This document shows positions 49,301 through 52,469 of a stretch of DNA of 64,000 nt, piece after piece. This DNA comes from Portulaca oleracea. Its lineage: Eukaryota > Streptophyta > Magnoliopsida > Caryophyllales > Portulacaceae. Made by a program: the position numbers and the translations under genes. Location of the stretch: the NCBI GenBank assembly GCA_029582165.1, contig CM055875.1:627501-691500 (forward strand). The letters run 5' to 3'. Numbering within the stretch: the first letter of the stretch is position 1; the number at the start of each line of letters is the position of its first letter. Under the pieces are notes generated by a model. It saw only the letters and a program-made list of their open reading frames with translations, was not told the origin of the DNA and made no database searches.

Positions 49301-50403
49301 CAACAAAGCTTGGATGTATGCCCTTTATGCAATAATCACACAGAATACTTAGACCATGTTCTAATGAGTTGTCACAAGACATAGTATATCTAGAGCAATA
49401 TAATGCAAGAATTGGGGTATCATATTTTGCAACCAAGTTCCATAAGGTTGTTATATGAAGCATGGATGATGGTGAGTTTCAGCAACAAAACGAGAAGAGC
49501 CTTGTGGGTGACTACCTTCTTTGTAGTGTTATGGGCTGTTTCGAATACAAGAAATAGCTTGGTGTTTAATAATGAGGAGTTAATGCAAGAAAGTATATTA
49601 ATGGACACACGGTGGCGGACAACTCTATGGGCATCAGAAGCCAAAGGAGTTGAGAATTTTTCTCCAACTGAATTGGCTTGTAACTTGTCAATAGTGCCTA
49701 GCAGATTTATGTAGATTTATGAAAAGGAAACAGATAGGGAAACACCACAAGTGAAGGTGGATAAAGAAAGGTGTGAGCTACTGTGGGTTCTTGTCTTCTA
49801 GATGGAGACAATATATGCTACACAAAGACACTAGAAAACAATAGTATCGATTGTGCTTTTGACGAGATTGTGCAGTTTTTGTATTACCTTTTTAAGCTTT
49901 AGGCTTACTTTCATACTCAACTTGCTTTTCTTCTTTGTTTTTGGCCGATCATGTGATTGTAGTATTTTGGGGGAAGTGTTGGCTTTTCTGTTCTTTGACA
50001 AACATTTAGCCTTTCCAGGGTGGCTCTTGCTGTTAGACAGGTTTTTTTGGTGCTCAGTGCACCTAAGTTGCTTGCAGATGAATACATTGGTCTACTTGGC
50101 CACACCTTATTGAAAAAGAGGCATAATGCATTCATCCAAAATTTAAAATAATAAGAGAAGTTGAGCACAACTAGAAAATAAAATCGAATGAACAATCTCT
50201 CAAAAGATAACAACATCTACACAAATATGCATCATAAATATGTACAATGCTAAGCAATTTGCAAGTAATAATAAGTACCCGTTATCATCCAAAGAGATTG
50301 AAGATTCCAAAGATGACATTTCAAGAACTGCACGATCATGGGGATCCACTGGTTTGTTTTTCAATTTGAATTCTTCTCGGCCTTCAATTTCACTATTAAG
50401 CAT
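3974..50403 (-). CDS. CCC1: Cation-chloride cotransporter (CCC1-type), 5' part: nine exons across 46 kb
   Basis: Coding exons on the minus strand are 50403-50279, 41993-41853, 21734-21656, 14808-14717, 10640-10526, 7082-6982, 6832-6771, 5045-4851 and 4088-3974. They total 1025 nt and read through in one frame; each visible intron begins GT and ends AG, and phases match at all eight junctions. The product starts with a cytosolic N-terminus ([21 protein letters not shown]) and then enters the 12-TM amino-acid permease core: [69 protein letters not shown]. These are hallmark segments of plant CCC1 proteins, which move K+/Na+ with Cl- across Golgi/TGN and plasma membranes. About 341 of roughly 980 residues are in the window; the rest lies past the left edge. 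Introns measure about 8.3, 20.1, 6.8, 4.1, 3.4, 0.15, 1.7 and 0.76 kb. No stop or frameshift is visible in the exons, so the gene is probably functional. Confidence 0.93.
4361..4431. repeat. (ATT)n microsatellite
   Basis: About 70 bp of tandem ATT units with one TTTA interruption near 4412, inside CCC1 intron 8. Confidence 0.9.
4440..4620. mobile_element. MITE-like remnant
   Basis: The stretch starting atagcctattcccccc and ending gctcaccaaacaaaccct has the look of a PIF/Harbinger-type or hAT-type miniature element, and resembles the first 130 bases of the window. I could not define terminal repeats or target duplication, so its limits are approximate. Confidence 0.3.
4851..5045 (-). CDS. CCC1: CCC1 exon 8 (TM5-TM6)
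   Basis: A 195-bp exon with acceptor gtaccag|GA and donor GCTG|gtgagt. It encodes a short hydrophilic loop, then [40 protein letters not shown] and [17 protein letters not shown]. The loop between GIFT and HDLQ is about ten residues shorter than in the CCC1 proteins I recall, which carry an extra (E/R)xxTKVNGT-like stretch. That stretch may be lost, or may sit in an unrecognised small exon in the 1.7-kb intron 7. Confidence 0.94.
5458..6245 (+). pseudogene. 5'-truncated LINE tail: RNase H-like domain
   Basis: A plus-strand coding remnant, antisense to CCC1, inside intron 7. The first part encodes a zf-RVT-like tail ending [11 protein letters not shown]. The second encodes the plant LINE RNase H domain ([20 protein letters not shown], then [49 protein letters not shown]). 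At least two stops and one frameshift near 5970 break it. The endonuclease and reverse transcriptase are absent. The following 3' UTR-like sequence runs to about 6510; no clear poly(A) or target duplication is visible. Confidence 0.75.
6771..6832 (-). CDS. CCC1: CCC1 exon 7
   Basis: A 62-bp exon with acceptor tttaaag|C and donor ACAG|gtaatt. It encodes [20 protein letters not shown], the end of TM4 and the start of the following loop. The phase is 2 at entry and 1 at exit, matching exons 6 and 8. The acceptor has a weak polypyrimidine tract but is the only one that keeps the frame. Confidence 0.93.
6982..7082 (-). CDS. CCC1: CCC1 exon 6 ([15 protein letters not shown])
   Basis: A 101-bp exon with acceptor aattatag|GGT and donor CTCT|gtaagt. 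It encodes [20 protein letters not shown] and then [14 protein letters not shown], the TM3 segment and the strongest family signature in the gene. Most plant CCC1 proteins that I recall have GNAVAGAL where this gene has GTAVAGAL. It is joined to exon 7 by the shortest visible intron, 149 bp. Confidence 0.96.
7268..7453. repeat. Tandem duplication with (TA)n tracts
   Basis: A unit of about 60 bp (aagaattaaatagtttcatt ... ccttacaagac) followed by a TA run occurs twice. The first copy is 7268-7375 with about 48 bp of TA; the second is 7376-7453 with a shorter TA run. Copy differences are few (tttcatt/tttcatt-like, aaggtc/cagttc). Confidence 0.85.
7605..7821. mobile_element. MITE with about 25-bp imperfect terminal inverted repeats
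   Basis: The left end ggccccattcttttatacgg and the reverse complement of the right end (agccccttttttttatgcgg) form imperfect inverted repeats that continue inward with ctagt/ctggt and a shared tgcggtg motif. The flanks do not give an unambiguous target duplication, so the superfamily is open. The element lies in CCC1 intron 5. Confidence 0.6.
7822..9004. other. Intron 5 sequence, no gene seen
   Basis: AT-rich DNA. A less AT-rich patch at 8160-8280 (ccaccaccgcacccacag) encodes nothing I recognise. The stretch tctggatccacgcgccagtgg near 8780 resembles a MITE terminus. Confidence 0.35.
9005..9975 (+). mobile_element. Solo LTR, family A, target duplication CTTTT
   Basis: A 971-bp segment from TGTTAGAACCCCTC to CTCTAGGGTTCTTTCA, flanked by perfect CTTTT direct repeats (9000-9004 and 9976-9980). 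Its ends match those at 13499-14475 and 28503-29396. Internally it holds three copies of an aaggacgttcaccc-type motif. There is no internal domain, so it is best read as the product of LTR-LTR recombination. The small open frames inside are not genes. Confidence 0.85.
9976..10525. other. Intron 5 sequence before exon 5, no gene seen
   Basis: AT-rich sequence. The open frames at 10173-10355 and 10455-10646 are chance frames; the second overlaps CCC1 exon 5 in the wrong phase. Confidence 0.5.
10526..10640 (-). CDS. CCC1: CCC1 exon 5 (TM2 region)
   Basis: A 115-bp exon with acceptor aattgcag|G and donor AAG|gtaaag. It encodes [20 protein letters not shown] and then [18 protein letters not shown], covering TM2 and the start of TM3. 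The longest open frame on this strand here is out of phase with the exon, so ORF calling misses it. It ends in phase 0, and the next exon begins with the GGGPYY motif. Confidence 0.95.
10909..10932. repeat. GT/GC palindromic microsatellite
   Basis: An alternating purine-pyrimidine palindrome (tgtgtgtgcgcg then cgcgcacacaca) centred at 10920/10921. Such tracts can adopt Z-DNA or a cruciform. Confidence 0.8.
11693..11997. mobile_element. Probable hAT-type MITE
   Basis: The left part (ggggtatttgactgcaaac, then a repeated ttagctttttg motif) and the right part (tcagctaacaactacaaact, then caatgccaatatttgatag) form an imperfect inverted repeat with subterminal GCT/AGC motifs typical of non-autonomous hAT elements. 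Limits and target duplication are uncertain. Confidence 0.4.
12420..13040. repeat. Diverged repeat copy interrupted by a Cassandra solo LTR
   Basis: The sequence either side of 12637-12932 matches, in order, the repeat at about 660-1010. The left half aligns around ttttgatgatgatactcc and gaacaagggaac; the right half aligns around gacttgaagaatgaagacc versus gacttgaacattgaagaat. It therefore gives an approximate empty site for the Cassandra insertion. Confidence 0.55.
12642..12927 (+). mobile_element. Cassandra solo LTR, target duplication TATGG
   Basis: A 286-bp diverged Cassandra LTR beginning TGTTGTTCCC and ending AATTACA. It holds the 5S-like core (taagaactccatagttgagc...ggatgggtgacctcct). 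Perfect TATGG direct repeats flank it at 12637-12641 and 12928-12932. It lies in CCC1 intron 4. No internal domain is present. Confidence 0.9.
13499..14475 (+). mobile_element. Solo LTR, family A, target duplication CTTTA
   Basis: A 977-bp segment from TGTTAGAACCTCTAAAGG to ACAGTTCTTTCA with perfect CTTTA direct repeats at 13494-13498 and 14476-14480. It is the same family as 9005-9975, with repeated aaggaccttggcagacc-type motifs near the 5' end. It lies in CCC1 intron 4 just left of exon 4. Confidence 0.87.
14717..14808 (-). CDS. CCC1: CCC1 exon 4 (first membrane span)
   Basis: A 92-bp exon with acceptor tatgcag|GTC and donor TTG|gtaatt. It encodes [20 protein letters not shown] and the following IYYIRFSW, the first transmembrane helix of the permease core and one of its most conserved stretches, with the region that contributes to ion binding in the SLC12 family. 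The tryptophan codon is split and completed by the first base of exon 5. Confidence 0.95.
14809..16407. other. Intron 3 sequence with unrecognised low-quality open frames
   Basis: Open frames at 15839-16078 and 16075-16269 show no family signature. The stretch at 16150-16330 is rich in CAACAAC-type low-complexity sequence. Its position next to a possible LTR at 16422 suggests it may be decayed internal retrotransposon DNA. Confidence 0.3.
16408..17100 (-). mobile_element. Possible LTR and primer site of a minus-strand retroelement
   Basis: Read on the minus strand, ...CCTTCAT is followed by TCGGTATCAAAGC, close to the Met-tRNA primer site TGGTATCAGAGC. The plus-strand boundary would be tgaaggatatggggac at 16422. 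A matching second LTR was not found, and the far end is not defined. Confidence 0.3.
17101..18049. other. Intron 3 sequence, no gene seen
   Basis: AT-rich. The open frame at 17808-18044 encodes no recognisable domain. Confidence 0.35.
18050..18540 (+). pseudogene. Unidentified decayed coding remnant
   Basis: A plus-strand frame at 18216-18446 ([40 protein letters not shown]) continues past a stop with [20 protein letters not shown]. The AE..L.AL...A pattern is reminiscent of a plant RNase H-like fold, but I cannot assign it with confidence. It is broken by stops upstream and downstream. Confidence 0.3.
18950..19375. mobile_element. Possible hAT-type MITE rich in GGGTCGG/GACCCG motifs
   Basis: The stretch from ctagacatgttcaaaggtcgg to cggcccagcgatcaattcta has dense gggtc/gaccc repeats in both orientations and the tagacatgttca start often seen in plant hAT miniature elements. 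Its ends and target duplication are not clear. Confidence 0.35.
19703..19811. repeat. Perfect 46-bp inverted repeat (hairpin), 17-nt loop
   Basis: The arm at 19703-19748 (agagattggaccattgttcc ... cgctttgg) is the exact reverse complement of 19766-19811 (ccaaagcg ... ggtccaatctct). The loop is 19749-19765. No mismatch is seen over 46 bp. It lies at the centre of MITE family B copy 1. A transcript would form a long perfect stem. Confidence 0.95.
20020..20420. mobile_element. Foldback MITE family C nested in family B
   Basis: Long near-perfect inverted arms: catcaataataccaacttt at 20031 onward pairs with the sequence ending aagttggtattattgacat-like at 20412. The arms continue through ctaataatacaaactatttt, accgccgagttgttatgg and atgtgacgtgga. 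Direct repeats tccaaaaaataa flank it (20008-20019 and 20421-20432). The uninterrupted family B copy at about 30.79 kb reads cccaaaaataaataaag at the same place, which confirms the insertion. Long arms and a 9-12 bp target site point to a Mutator-like foldback element. Confidence 0.8.
20499..21655. other. Intron 3 sequence before exon 3, no gene seen
   Basis: AT-rich. The frame at 20549-20740 on the minus strand has no recognised domain. Confidence 0.4.
21656..21734 (-). CDS. CCC1: CCC1 exon 3
   Basis: A 79-bp exon with acceptor tgttgtag|T and donor AAAG|gtatgt. It encodes [20 protein letters not shown] and continues to a lysine, equivalent to the conserved [14 protein letters not shown] segment just before the first membrane span. 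It is separated from exon 2 by a 20.1-kb intron that holds a whole copia element, a Cassandra and several MITEs. It ends in phase 0. Confidence 0.93.
21808..22200. mobile_element. Mutator-like foldback MITE family D, copy 1
   Basis: About 160-bp inverted arms: gggaaattgaaattaaataa at the left end and ttatttaattccaatttccc at the right end. The arms run inward through accttaatatgttgtttttt and ccaccaccgagccaaactcg to gtgtgacgtggcgg on the left arm. The flanks taatcaaaa and tattcagaa differ at two of nine positions, consistent with a decayed 9-bp target duplication. The termini match those at 51778-52141. Confidence 0.82.
22201..23281. other. Intron 2 sequence, no gene seen
   Basis: AT-rich sequence between a foldback MITE and the copia element. 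No reading frame or RNA gene is recognised. Confidence 0.4.
23282..23474 (-). repeat. Copia 3' LTR
   Basis: A 193-bp LTR, TG...CA ends on both strands, preceded on the plus strand by the target duplication GAATC. Confidence 0.95.
23483..24262 (-). pseudogene. Copia RNase H, internal stop
   Basis: Two same-phase segments (24262-23867 and 23845-23483) are split by a TGA at 23867-23869, explainable as TGG to TGA. Landmarks are [55 protein letters not shown], then [20 protein letters not shown], and the C-terminal [10 protein letters not shown] before the 3' LTR. Confidence 0.9.
24284..25318 (-). pseudogene. Copia reverse transcriptase
   Basis: The frame contains the copia RT landmarks in order: [68 protein letters not shown], and the catalytic [12 protein letters not shown] (YVDD at 24442-24431). 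It returns to the protease/integrase phase. A TAG at 24284-24286, explainable as CAG to TAG, separates it from RNase H. Confidence 0.92.
25709..26308 (-). pseudogene. Copia integrase core
   Basis: The frame carries the DDE triad in context: HMDLWGPY, then [10 protein letters not shown], then [15 protein letters not shown]. It is in phase with the protease frame. A frameshift near 25745 ends it; the conserved C-terminal integrase segment ([21 protein letters not shown]) is in the next frame at 25749-25550. Function in life was insertion of the cDNA into chromosomal DNA; this copy cannot make it whole. Confidence 0.88.
26384..27094 (-). pseudogene. Copia protease and pre-integrase region, ended by a stop
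   Basis: This frame holds the aspartic protease motif [11 protein letters not shown] (about 26850-26815) and the GAG-pre-integrase segment [14 protein letters not shown] (HARLGHTSL). A TAA at 26384-26386 interrupts the HHCC integrase zinc domain. Past the stop the pattern reads [11 protein letters not shown], so the second cysteine of the usual CxxC pair is also missing. Confidence 0.85.
27152..28062 (-). pseudogene. Copia gag (capsid and zinc knuckle), frameshifted
   Basis: The open frame starting at 28062 encodes a gag-like protein: [20 protein letters not shown] near residue 30, then [16 protein letters not shown] and [20 protein letters not shown], typical of plant copia gag (DUF4219/UBN2-like region). 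A one-base frame shift near 27210 separates this frame from the nucleic-acid-binding zinc knuckle, a C-x2-C-x4-H-x4-C pattern at 27193-27152. In the original frame the sequence continues as unrelated residues to a stop at 27070. Confidence 0.88.
28153..28345 (-). repeat. Copia 5' LTR
   Basis: A 193-bp LTR differing from its partner at one position by eye, followed on the plus strand by GAATC. Confidence 0.95.
28503..29396 (+). mobile_element. Solo LTR, family A, target duplication TATGA
   Basis: An 894-bp segment from TGAAAGATCCTCCTC to CCCCCCTCTAGGGTTCTTTCA-like, flanked by perfect TATGA repeats (28498-28502 and 29397-29401). It shares its 3' end with the solo LTRs at 9005 and 13499 (aaaggaggttattcagtt, ccctctagggttctttca). 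It begins about 150 bp from the copia element. Confidence 0.85.
29677..30853. mobile_element. Mutator-like foldback MITE family B, copy 2, with a nested element
   Basis: The ends are gggttgtttgcattttg on the left and caaaatgcaaaaaacca on the right (inverted). Arms run inward through ggggtatttattttct and cttcccatgtttgaattt-type sequence to a central small palindrome (gaactacttagaccatg, ggtaatt, catggtctaattagttc). Perfect 9-bp direct repeats TTAATTAAG flank it (29668-29676 and 30854-30862). The left arm is interrupted by the element at 29786-30420. Confidence 0.85.
29786..30420. mobile_element. Foldback MITE family E nested in family B
   Basis: Inverted arms of about 150 bp: agtaaattacatttacccta at the left and tagggtaaatgtaatttact at the right, with subterminal repeats of cctgacattt/cccgacattt. 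Flanking 10-bp repeats ATAAAAAAAG occur at 29776-29785 and 30421-30430. Removing the element with one repeat restores the host arm (ttgaataaaaaaag then aacttaaagtttg), matching the inverse arm at 30740-30775. Confidence 0.88.
31377..32598. mobile_element. hAT-type element, target duplication CAAGGCTA, with a nested MITE
   Basis: Terminal inverted repeats CAGGGGCGGAGCC (left) and CAGTGGCGGAGCT (right, reverse complement). Perfect 8-bp direct repeats CAAGGCTA at 31369-31376 and 32599-32606, the size used by hAT transposases. Its 1222 bp contain no transposase. A foldback MITE is nested at about 31689-32208. Confidence 0.85.
31689..32208. mobile_element. Foldback MITE nested in the hAT-type element
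   Basis: Inverted arms of about 85-90 bp: taattggattctaataatcc and onward on the left, paired with the right arm ending attattagaatccaatta. Both arms contain tggtggaccgtactttcac with very few mismatches. (TA)n tracts on both sides hide the target duplication. Confidence 0.82.
32608..33891. other. Intron 2 sequence, no gene seen
   Basis: AT-rich sequence between two mobile elements with no recognised feature. The last five bases (attaa) are the target duplication of the next element. Confidence 0.45.
33892..34757 (+). repeat. 5' LTR of the short non-autonomous element
   Basis: 866 bp, TG...CA. It is followed after two bases by the primer site tggtatcagagc. Confidence 0.92.
35169..36051 (+). 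repeat. 3' LTR of the short non-autonomous element
   Basis: 883 bp, preceded by the polypurine tract gggggagat and followed by ATTAA. Confidence 0.92.
36057..36736. other. Intron 2 sequence, no gene seen
   Basis: AT-rich sequence. The frame at 36131-36319 has no recognisable domain. Confidence 0.4.
36742..37467 (-). mobile_element. Complete Cassandra TRIM, minus strand
   Basis: LTRs at 36742-37042 and 37178-37467 read TGTAA...TACA and each carries the inverted 5S-like core (caagaggtcacccatcctc in the left copy). The internal domain has, on the minus strand, the primer site TGGTATCAGAGCC (complement at 37163-37175) and the polypurine tract AAGTGGGAGTGAT (complement at 37043-37055). Flanks TAACT (36737-36741) and TAGCT (37468-37472) match at four of five bases, a decayed target duplication. 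No protein is encoded; Cassandra depends on enzymes from other elements. Confidence 0.93.
37473..39470 (+). pseudogene. Decayed retrotransposon gag debris with a zinc-knuckle remnant
   Basis: Most of this stretch has no usable frame. Near 38440-38520 the plus strand reads [11 protein letters not shown], a stop, then HYQYECP, a degenerate CCHC zinc knuckle as found at the end of plant Ty1/copia gag proteins. Nothing else can be assigned. Confidence 0.4.
39471..40403 (+). mobile_element. Probable LTR upstream of a degenerate copia gag
   Basis: The sequence ends ataagtttattctatca and is followed by ttgatatcagagtag, a decayed Met-tRNA-type primer site (near 40402-40416), after which gag begins. 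The left boundary is not determined and no partner LTR was found. Confidence 0.4.
40530..41142 (+). pseudogene. Ty1/copia gag (UBN2 domain) remnant
   Basis: The plus-strand translation with stops reads [60 protein letters not shown] and [14 protein letters not shown], following the UBN2 gag pattern of copia elements. Stops interrupt it (after KMY, after MFY) and no pol follows before CCC1 exon 2 at 41853. It is a truncated, dead copy. Confidence 0.7.
41853..41993 (-). CDS. CCC1: CCC1 exon 2
   Basis: A 141-bp exon with acceptor ttgtag|G at 41993 and donor AG|gtaatt at 41853. It encodes a serine-rich stretch followed by [18 protein letters not shown], the diagnostic N-terminal motif of plant CCC1. 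An alternative acceptor seven bases further in (attacag) would change the frame and does not fit exon 1. The exon sits between a copia gag remnant (40.4-41.2 kb) and low-complexity DNA (42.4-43.2 kb). Exon 3 completes a serine codon at its end. Confidence 0.93.
42430..43180. repeat. Low-complexity CCA/GTT-rich region with a C15 run
   Basis: Imperfect CCACCA, CTCCC and GTT repeats, a run of 15 C at 42858-42872 and a (GTT)n tract near 42978-43000. Overlapping open frames on both strands come from this composition and show no domain. The minus strand is G-rich and could form G-quadruplexes. It lies in CCC1 intron 1. Confidence 0.8.
43181..45785. other. Intron 1 sequence with unassigned repeat-like DNA
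   Basis: No gene is recognised. About 44480-45440 has features of retrotransposon LTR or leader DNA (an aggtaatctcacac start, then gagagagatttctctctatc, and a duplicated cttgagagagggct at 45335 and 45357), but I find no partner copy in the window. Confidence 0.35.
46053..46760 (+). pseudogene. LINE apurinic endonuclease domain, broken
   Basis: Starts [20 protein letters not shown] (the N-x-R-G motif of APE-type endonucleases), then [13 protein letters not shown] (normally a T/S-K motif), [13 protein letters not shown], and [18 protein letters not shown] (catalytic D-F-N). At least four stops lie inside. Confidence 0.75.
47031..48506 (+). pseudogene. LINE reverse transcriptase, broken
   Basis: RT landmarks: [80 protein letters not shown], then FADDT at 48087-48101 (catalytic A/D box). 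A TAG at 48084-48086 immediately before FADD is explainable as CAG to TAG. Other stops fall near 47754 and 47779. A C-terminal segment continues as [20 protein letters not shown] and [10 protein letters not shown]. Confidence 0.88.
48507..49714 (+). pseudogene. LINE C-terminal zinc-binding RT tail
   Basis: Scattered segments in different frames match the zf-RVT region of plant LINEs: [26 protein letters not shown]-like text near 49000, and the final [20 protein letters not shown] (49403-49714). The last part resembles the minus-strand LINE tail at 58241-58465. Confidence 0.65.
50279..50403 (-). CDS. CCC1: CCC1 exon 1 (start codon)
   Basis: The ATG at 50403-50401 is the first in frame after an upstream in-frame TGA, which fixes the start. 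The exon encodes a hydrophilic N-terminus containing [12 protein letters not shown], matching the conserved N-terminal HDRAVVEMSS-type segment of plant CCC1. It ends in phase 2 at a GG|gtac donor, and exon 2 supplies the third base of the glycine codon. A degenerate LINE ends only about 130-160 bp away on the intron side. Untranslated leader exons may exist further upstream but cannot be recognised. Confidence 0.85.
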
Positions 50404-51269
50404 TTTGGATTCTGTTATCTCACATCAGATGAAAATCAACAAAATTCAATTCATCTATCTCATAATCTAAAAGGAAAAGACGACGTGGGGAATAATGTAA
50501 ACCTAAAATTTGGCGAATATAGTTTAACTATGAAAGTTAAACCAAAACTCATTTTATGTTTGTTAGATTATTTGTTATTATAAATCACAATGAATATTAA
50601 TTACTATCTCATAATCTTCCACTCTTTTTTTTATCTTTTCTAAAATTTTTATTTCATATTATTTGTTATTATAAATCACAATGAATATTAATTACTATCT
50701 TCTTTTACCTTTAACATTAAATGAACAGTAAATGTTGATTTTAATTTAGAATATTTGACTAATTTTCTCAATAACTTCCGTATAATTTTTTGTATGTATT
50801 TTACCCACTTTCTCAAAAAGTTACATAAAAATAAATAGAGTAGTTATTTTTCAACTTTAGGGTCATCTCCTAATATAAATAACAAAATTATCAATAAAAA
50901 GGAAAAGAGGTGAAATAGAAATTGGAGCACTAATGTTTCCCATAAATATTTATCTATCAAGTATAATTGTGCGTTATGATCAATGTTCATTATGGCATAA
51001 GTTTAATTTATTTTGTACCATAAGAAAAACCGCAATAAATTACTGAAAGGTACCCTATGTTTTACAGTATCTATTTTTATGGGACCATATTATGGAAAAT
51101 TATTTCTAGGTACCTTGTATTTCTAGGTACTTTTTTTTGGTGACAAATTATATTATAGATTTATTACAAGATCCCCAAGACTATCTAAAACTGCAAAAAA
51201 TATCACTATCATGATAAAAGCTTGTCAATTTATATTTTTGCCTGCATTAATATTTGTTTTAAAGAATTA
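50404..51269. other. 5' flank of CCC1 (promoter/leader region)
   Basis: AT-rich sequence upstream of the start codon. A 45-bp sequence (tatttgttattataaatcac and onward) occurs twice, at about 50568 and 50656. No confident TATA box or leader intron can be called. Confidence 0.4.
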
Positions 51270-51483
51270 CTCCCTTCGTTTCATATTAATTAACACTTTG
51301 ACTAAATTTTGACCGTTAATTATTCACAAATTACAATGAGTTACAATATGAAATTATCTCCATTCTAATTTTTAGTAAAGTATCTATCTAATAACGTTAA
51401 CTTCATATTGTAACTCATTGTAATTTATGAGTAATTAACGGTCAAATTTAGTCAAAGTGTCAATTAATATGGAATGGAGGGAG
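51270..51483. mobile_element. Stowaway MITE, target duplication TA
   Basis: Terminal repeats ctcccttcgtttcatattaa and (inverted) ttaatatggaatggagggag are the classic CTCCCT..CGTTTC Stowaway ends of Tc1/mariner type. TA flanks both sides (51268-51269 and 51484-51485). The arms extend through about 80 bp (taacactttgactaaatttt). It lies about 870 bp upstream of the CCC1 start codon. Confidence 0.95.
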
Positions 51484-51777
51484 TAGCTTAGATCTCTTTT
51501 TCATTGGTTTAATTAATTTTATTAAGCATGGTGGGCCTATAACCACAAAATATAATATCTAAGGTATAAGTAGTAGGTTATGATAATTAGTACCATTAAA
51601 GTTATTATATTGAGTTACGAGTTTTTATTTAACTTGTTTGTATAAAAACCTCAAAAAAACATATTATTGCAGGAATGTCTCTGCTTAAGGTCATTCTCTA
51701 TAAATTTTGGACTAAGTTGCAAAGAAAAAATCACCTAAAAATAGTTTTCAAAGAAAATTTGTCACCTGAAAATAATA

Positions 51778-52141
51778 GGAAAATTGGAATCTAATAAACC
51801 AAACTTTTGGTCCATTTTGATCTAACAAACCAAACTTACCTTTTTGCTAATGACATACCATACTTAACATTATATTTTTTTGATTGAACATCCACCACTT
51901 TTCGGTCACCGGAAAAATGAGGTGGAATTTTTTTGTGCTAAGGTGGACTGTTTTATAGCCAAAAAATAAAAGAAAAATGTTGATAGCTTGTGTTTTATGA
52001 CTTGACAACCCTCTTCCAATCTGACTCAGGTTCAATCAAAATAATATAATGTTAAGTATGGTATGCCAATAGCAAAAAGGTAAGTTTAGTTTGCTAGATC
52101 AAAATGAACCAAAAGTTTGGTTTATTAGATTCCAATTTTCC
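51778..52141. mobile_element. Mutator-like foldback MITE family D, copy 2, target duplication AAAATAATA
   Basis: Ends ggaaaattggaatctaataa and (inverted) ttattagattccaattttcc, with arms continuing through accaaacttttggtccattt and ttacctttttgctaatg to ttgattgaac. Perfect 9-bp repeats AAAATAATA flank it (51769-51777 and 52142-52150), the Mutator size. The termini match 21808-22200. Confidence 0.93.
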
Positions 52142-52469
52142 AAAATAATATACAAAAAAATAGAAGGCACTTGAAAATCATTTCTAAAAACATTGTCCAC
52201 AAGAAATAATTTCTACAAAACAGAAGGTACCTATTAGTCATTGTTTGAGAAAAAAACGTTACTATATTTAAGGATATTTTAACCTTGAACATCCATACCA
52301 ACTTAGAAAGTTTACGATGTAGAAATAACTTATAGAAGGTGAGATTAATCATGTCTCAAACTTTATTTTTCAATTTATAAATTATAGAAGGGGAGATTAA
52401 TCATGTCCCACACTTTATTTTTCAATTTATGTATTTATTTATTTTTTGAACGCTAAAAACGGGGCTATA

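Larger units (their letters stand above)
45786..50115 (+). mobile_element. Degenerate non-LTR retrotransposon (LINE), plus strand
   Basis: The remains of an L1-type plant LINE in CCC1 intron 1, antisense to the gene. A short basic frame (45786-46049) precedes ORF2, which starts at 46053 ([11 protein letters not shown]). ORF2 domains in order are endonuclease, reverse transcriptase and a zinc-binding RT tail, followed by a 3' UTR-like tail ending near 50115. Many stops and frameshifts disable it. I could not define target duplications. It ends about 160 bp from CCC1 exon 1. Confidence 0.82.
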
